A stretch of DNA of 64,000 bases from NCBI GenBank assembly GCA_051453625.1, contig JBOZIK010000001.1:60617693-60681692 (forward strand). Reading direction: 5' to 3'. The DNA is from Welwitschia mirabilis (lineage: Eukaryota; Gnetophyta; Gnetopsida; Welwitschiales). Positions within the stretch are counted from its first letter, which is position 1. Each line of letters begins with the position of its first letter. A program made the translations under genes and the position numbers. Of this stretch, positions 60,801-64,000 are shown piece by piece. The notes beneath the pieces are model-generated. The model searched no databases and was not told the DNA's origin. It saw nothing but the letters and a program-made list of their open reading frames with translations.

Positions 60801-61702
60801 TGCATTATGTTTAGGAGTTATAGAAAGGTATTTTATCTAAATATTCCTTTGTTCTTACAAAAGTCATCAAATTTAAAAGAGTAATATTTGCCACAATAAT
60901 TTGTACATAAATATTTTAGTTTTCTCTCAGTTTGGAACTTTTCTTCTTATTTCAAAAATATCTAGACCATTTTCAATAATATAAACTTTCTTGTTATGCC
61001 AATGTTAAGCATTAGGCCTCATAAGAATATTAATTAGAAACGTTATAAAAAATAGTTAAAAGATAAAATTCTCACTTATACACATTTTAGAATAAGCATC
61101 ATTTTAAACTAAAGCATAAAAATCTATTTTTAAAGTATTACAAATTCATTTATTAGTTAAAATACCAAGACATAAGAAATTTTAGTAAACTAGTTCATGG
61201 CAAAATTAACATTTACCTTTCACAAGATTAAAAATTTTACAAGAAAAATTATCAATAAGATACATAGTCATGTGAAAGAATAATCATAATTACAAAATTG
61301 CTTCTTATGAGAAGTTAGTCAAAATGATACATTTAAGTCAGAAATTTTCATCAATTTCAATCCTCATGGAGTTGGACATTATAATCCTTGAAAATGGAAA
61401 GAACAATAAAAGAGAATTGAGTGGACAAAAATCCATGATGAAGTAAAAATAAGAAAATAAGAAATGCAAATATGTAATACCTAATTTAATCAAATTGCTA
61501 CAATATATTTATTTTAATTTTTTTTAAAAAAATAATCAATAGAATAACCATTCAACTCGTAAAAATTACATTCATCACTTACAAAATCAAGAGGATTAAA
61601 ATAGAGCATTACTACATTTAAAAATAAGTATCTAATAACTTATTCTAATAATTAAATAAATGTATTTAGTAGACATCCTACACTAACTTCCATTAATTAA
61701 AA
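60801..61702. other. AT-rich non-coding sequence
   Basis: Right flank of the palindrome up to a gap. No feature recognised. Confidence 0.4.
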
Positions 61703-61802
61703 NNNNNNNNNNNNNNNNNNNNNNNNNNNNNNNNNNNNNNNNNNNNNNNNNNNNNNNNNNNNNNNNNNNNNNNNNNNNNNNNNNNNNNNNNNNNNNNNNN
61801 NN
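61703..61802. other. Assembly gap of 100 N
   Basis: Right side opens with about 38 bp that repeat 56602-56640 in the same direction. Confidence 0.99.
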
Positions 61803-62452
61803 AGAAACATATTCAAAACCAAGTTCTAAAGAGATTAAAAAAAAACCAATGTGATCAAGTTATACAAAAAAGATTGTATTCATATAATTACACATTTATT
61901 CACAAATTTTATAGGTTTTGCCCTTTTAAGTACTTATCTTATTATGGAGCAGAAAAAACTTGCTATTTTTTTCTTTGGATTCGAGAGTTTTTCTATAGTA
62001 TGAGTGATACAATGAACGCTGGCGGCATGCTTAACACATGCAAGTCGAACGGGAAGTGGTGTTTCCAGTGGCGGATGGGTGAGTAATGCGTGAGAACATG
62101 CCCTTAGGAAGGGAACAACAGCCGGAAATGGCTACTAATACCCCATAGGCTGAGAAGCGAAAAGGAGGAATCCGCCCGAGGAGGGGCTCACATCTGATTA
62201 GTTAGTTGGTAAGGCAATGGCTTACCAAGGCGATGATTAGTAGCTGGCCTGAGAGGATGATCAACCACACTGGGACTGAGACACGACCCAGACTCCTACG
62301 AGAGGCAGCAGTGGGGAATTTTCCGCAATGGGCGAAAGCCCAACAGAGCAATGTCGTGTGAAGGCAGAAGGCCTACGAGTCGTGAAATTCTTTTCTCAGA
62401 GAAGAAGCAATGATGGTATCTGAGTAATAAGCATCAGCTAACTCTGTTCCAG

Positions 62453-62814
62453 TAGCTGCGGTAATACAAAGGATGCAAGCGATATCCGTATTTATTGGGC
62501 ATAAAGTGCCTTTAGGTGGCTTTTCAAGTCCTCCGTTAAATCCCAGAGCTCAACCCTGAAGAGGGGTTGGAAACTATAAAGCTAGAGTACGGTAGGGGCA
62601 GAGGGAATTTCCGATGAAGTGGTGAAATGCGCTGAGATCAGAAAGAACACCAAAGGCAAAAGCACTCTGCTGGACTGACACTGACACTGAGAGACGAAAG
62701 CTAAGGAAGCGAATGGGATTAGAGACCCCAGTAGTCCTAGCCGTAAACAATGGTACTAAGTGTTGTGCATATCGACCCGTGCAGTGCTGTAGCTAATGCG
62801 TTAAGTATCCCGCC
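62453..62814 (+). repeat. 16S segment, first copy of the internal duplication
   Basis: From tagctgcggtaatacaaagg to ttaagtatcccgcc. Matches 62901-63254 at an offset of 448 bp. Both copies share spellings such as aagtgttgtgcatatc and accaaaggc, so the duplication came after some decay or both derive from one donor variant. Confidence 0.85.
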
Positions 62815-62900
62815 CGCGGGATTCAAGCTTGATGCCAAGATGAATCCCGTATTCAGGGGGGCATGACGTACATACGCGTCCCACACCCCTACGGCTTGCA
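62815..62900. other. CpG-rich filler between duplicated 16S segments
   Basis: About 86 bp that are not plastid 16S. It opens with a hairpin: gggattca at 62818-62825 pairs with tgaatccc at 62841-62848 across a 15-nt loop. It continues with gacgtacatacgcgtcccac and ctacggc, keeping several CG dinucleotides while the flanking rRNA sequence has lost most of them. Origin not recognised; a later insertion or filler DNA copied in during repair is likely (inference). Confidence 0.6.
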
Positions 62901-63254
62901 TAGCCGCAGTAATACAAAGGAGAAAAGCATTATCCGGATTTATTGAGCGTAAAGTGTCTTTAGGTGGCTTTTTCAAGTCCTCTATTAAATCCCAGGGCTC
63001 AACCTTAGACAGGTGTTGGAAACTACAAAGCTAGAGTACGGTAGGGGCAGAGGGAATTTCCAGTGGAGCAGTGAAATGCGCTAAGATCGGAAAGAACACC
63101 AAAGGCGAAAGCACGCTGCTGGACCGACACTGACACTGAGAGACGAAAGCTAGGGGAGCGAATGGGATTAGAGACCCCAGTGGTCATAGCCGTAAACAAT
63201 GGATACTAAGTGTTGTGCATATCAACCCGTGTAGTGTTGTAGCTAATGTGTTAA
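62901..63254 (+). repeat. 16S segment, second copy of the internal duplication
   Basis: Starts mid-gene at tagccgcagtaatacaaagg and runs on through gtacgttcgcaaaaatgaaa. Slightly less decayed in places than copy 1 (tccggatttattgagcg against tccgtatttattgggc). Confidence 0.85.
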
Positions 63255-63551
63255 GTATCACACTTAGGGAGTACGTTCGCAAAAATGAAACTCAAAGGAA
63301 TTGGTGGGGGCTCGCACAAGCGGTGGAGCATGTAGTTTAATTCGATGCAAAGCAAAGAACCTTACTAGGGATTGACATGTTGTGGATGAGTGCCTTCGGG
63401 AACAAAGACACAGGTGGTGCATAGCTATCGTTAGCTCATGCCATAGGGTGTTGTGTTAAGTCCCGCAAACGAGCGCGACCCTTTTGTTTAGTTGCCATCG
63501 TGGAGTTTGAAACCCTAAACAGACCGCTGACGCTGAGTCGGAGGAAGGTGA

Positions 63552-63651
63552 NNNNNNNNNNNNNNNNNNNNNNNNNNNNNNNNNNNNNNNNNNNNNNNNN
63601 NNNNNNNNNNNNNNNNNNNNNNNNNNNNNNNNNNNNNNNNNNNNNNNNNNN
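63552..63651. other. Assembly gap of 100 N
   Basis: The 56 bases before it (63496-63551) recur right after it (63652-63707) with four or five differences, so the gap either spans a real duplication or joins two related copies. Confidence 0.99.
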
Positions 63652-63763
63652 CATCGTGTAGTTTGGAACCCTAAACAGACCGCTGACGCTGAGTTAGAGG
63701 AAGGTGAGGATGAGGTCAAGTCATCATGCCCCTTATACCCTAGGCCACACACATGCTACAAAG

Positions 63764-64000
63764 ATTCATACCTGCTTTGACTTTCACTTCGGTTTCGGAT
63801 CTTGCTTTTGAATGAGTTTGTCTCTTTGTTGGTGTCTTCCAGGGAGCTTGTGTTCGACATATTCCTTAAAGAAAGGTCATCAATATAGAAACTTTTTGCA
63901 ATTAACTAGCAAGGATGGGGATTCTTGGGTCGTTATTTCATGGTTCGTCCTTGTGTTTTTCCTTTTTCCATATTTTTTGGTTGTTTTCTTCAACTGGATT
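63764..64000. other. Non-coding sequence right of the plastid insert
   Basis: Homology to 16S rRNA ends after cacacatgctaca. The remainder, with cacttcggtttcggatcttg and T-rich runs, matches nothing I recognise. Confidence 0.45.

Larger units (their letters stand above)
61985..63763 (+). pseudogene. rrn16: Nuclear copy of plastid 16S rRNA (rearranged, decayed)
   Basis: Recognisable from gaacgctggcggcatgctta (62015) through gtttccagtggcggatgggt, cctacgagaggcagcagtgg, ccagtagtcctagccgtaaa, aatgaaactcaaaggaattg to caagtcatcatgccccttat (63718). These are plastid 16S landmarks spelled with many changes, mostly C to T or G to A. About 450 bp of the middle is present twice (62453-62814 and 62901-63254) with a filler between. 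A second short repeat flanks the gap at 63552-63651. The 3' third of the gene (after tgctaca) is absent. It cannot make functional rRNA; the tandem order, changes and surrounding nuclear repeats rule out a plastid contig. Confidence 0.92.

Noticed and set aside
62737-62976. 79-codon open frame on the minus strand
   Set aside because: It lies antisense across the duplicated 16S copy and the filler; open only by chance.
63436-63752. Two minus-strand open frames across the gap
   Set aside because: They consist of antisense 16S sequence read through 100 N; the repeated peptide reflects the duplicated 56 bp.
61985-63763. A working rRNA gene or bacterial or plastid contamination
   Set aside because: The sequence has plastid spelling but is decayed, internally duplicated, missing its 3' third, and flanked by AT-rich plant nuclear DNA.

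Overview
The window is nuclear DNA of a land plant. It is AT-rich, has almost no open coding sequence, and is packed with old, broken LTR retrotransposons that use plant-type primer-binding sites (initiator Met tRNA for the copia elements, the Athila/Tat-type site for the gypsy element). It also carries a decayed nuclear copy of plastid 16S rRNA. I found no intact host gene. The species cannot be named from this sequence. Ten runs of N (eight of 100, one of 111, one of 4) mark a scaffolded draft assembly; at several of them the sequence restarts inside a repeat already seen upstream, so the order and copy number of blocks next to gaps should be treated with caution.

Layout. 1-1936: unrecognised AT-rich DNA. 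1937-14171: minus-strand Ty1/copia element E1 with two long LTRs, gag, two partial copies of pol separated by a gap, and an extra open reading frame between pol and the 3' LTR. 14297-15827: a solo LTR of the E2 family. 15970-18083: a gypsy integrase tail, then an LTR end, primer site and gag start of another copia element. 18184-28003: plus-strand copia element E2 with a 5' LTR cut by a gap, a gag remnant, a tandemly duplicated protease-integrase block, further pol pieces and a 3' LTR. 28004-28496: a two-unit repeat. 28497-32117: a small minus-strand element E3 with LTRs of about 265 bp, a gag-only coding part and a minisatellite of about 112 bp period in its leader. 32150-32412 and 43960-44800: two parts of one copia element (E6), apparently split by the minus-strand Athila/Tat-like gypsy element E4 (LTRs, gag, protease, reverse transcriptase, RNase H, integrase). 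45307-46208: gag of another minus-strand copia element (E5), with a possible LTR promoter upstream. 48954-56640: lower-copy sequence with a small terminal-inverted-repeat element, a chromovirus-like gypsy integrase remnant and a tRNA-derived SINE-like sequence. About 57430-60800: a giant imperfect palindrome with arms of roughly 1.5 kb and a loop of about 36 nt. About 61985-63763: the plastid-derived 16S rRNA block, internally duplicated.

How it fits together. Nothing here works as an expressed pathway; the window records nested insertion and mutational decay. Many inactivating changes at recognisable catalytic or metal-binding positions read as G to A on the coding strand (Asp to Asn, Cys to Tyr, Gly to Glu), and the plastid rRNA copy has lost much of its CpG, both as expected for long-methylated, silenced repeats. 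The most unusual structures are the giant palindrome, the extra reading frame in E1, arrays of GTCGACC-like words inside LTRs of two copia families, the minisatellite in the E3 leader, and a CpG-rich filler at the junction of the duplicated 16S segments.
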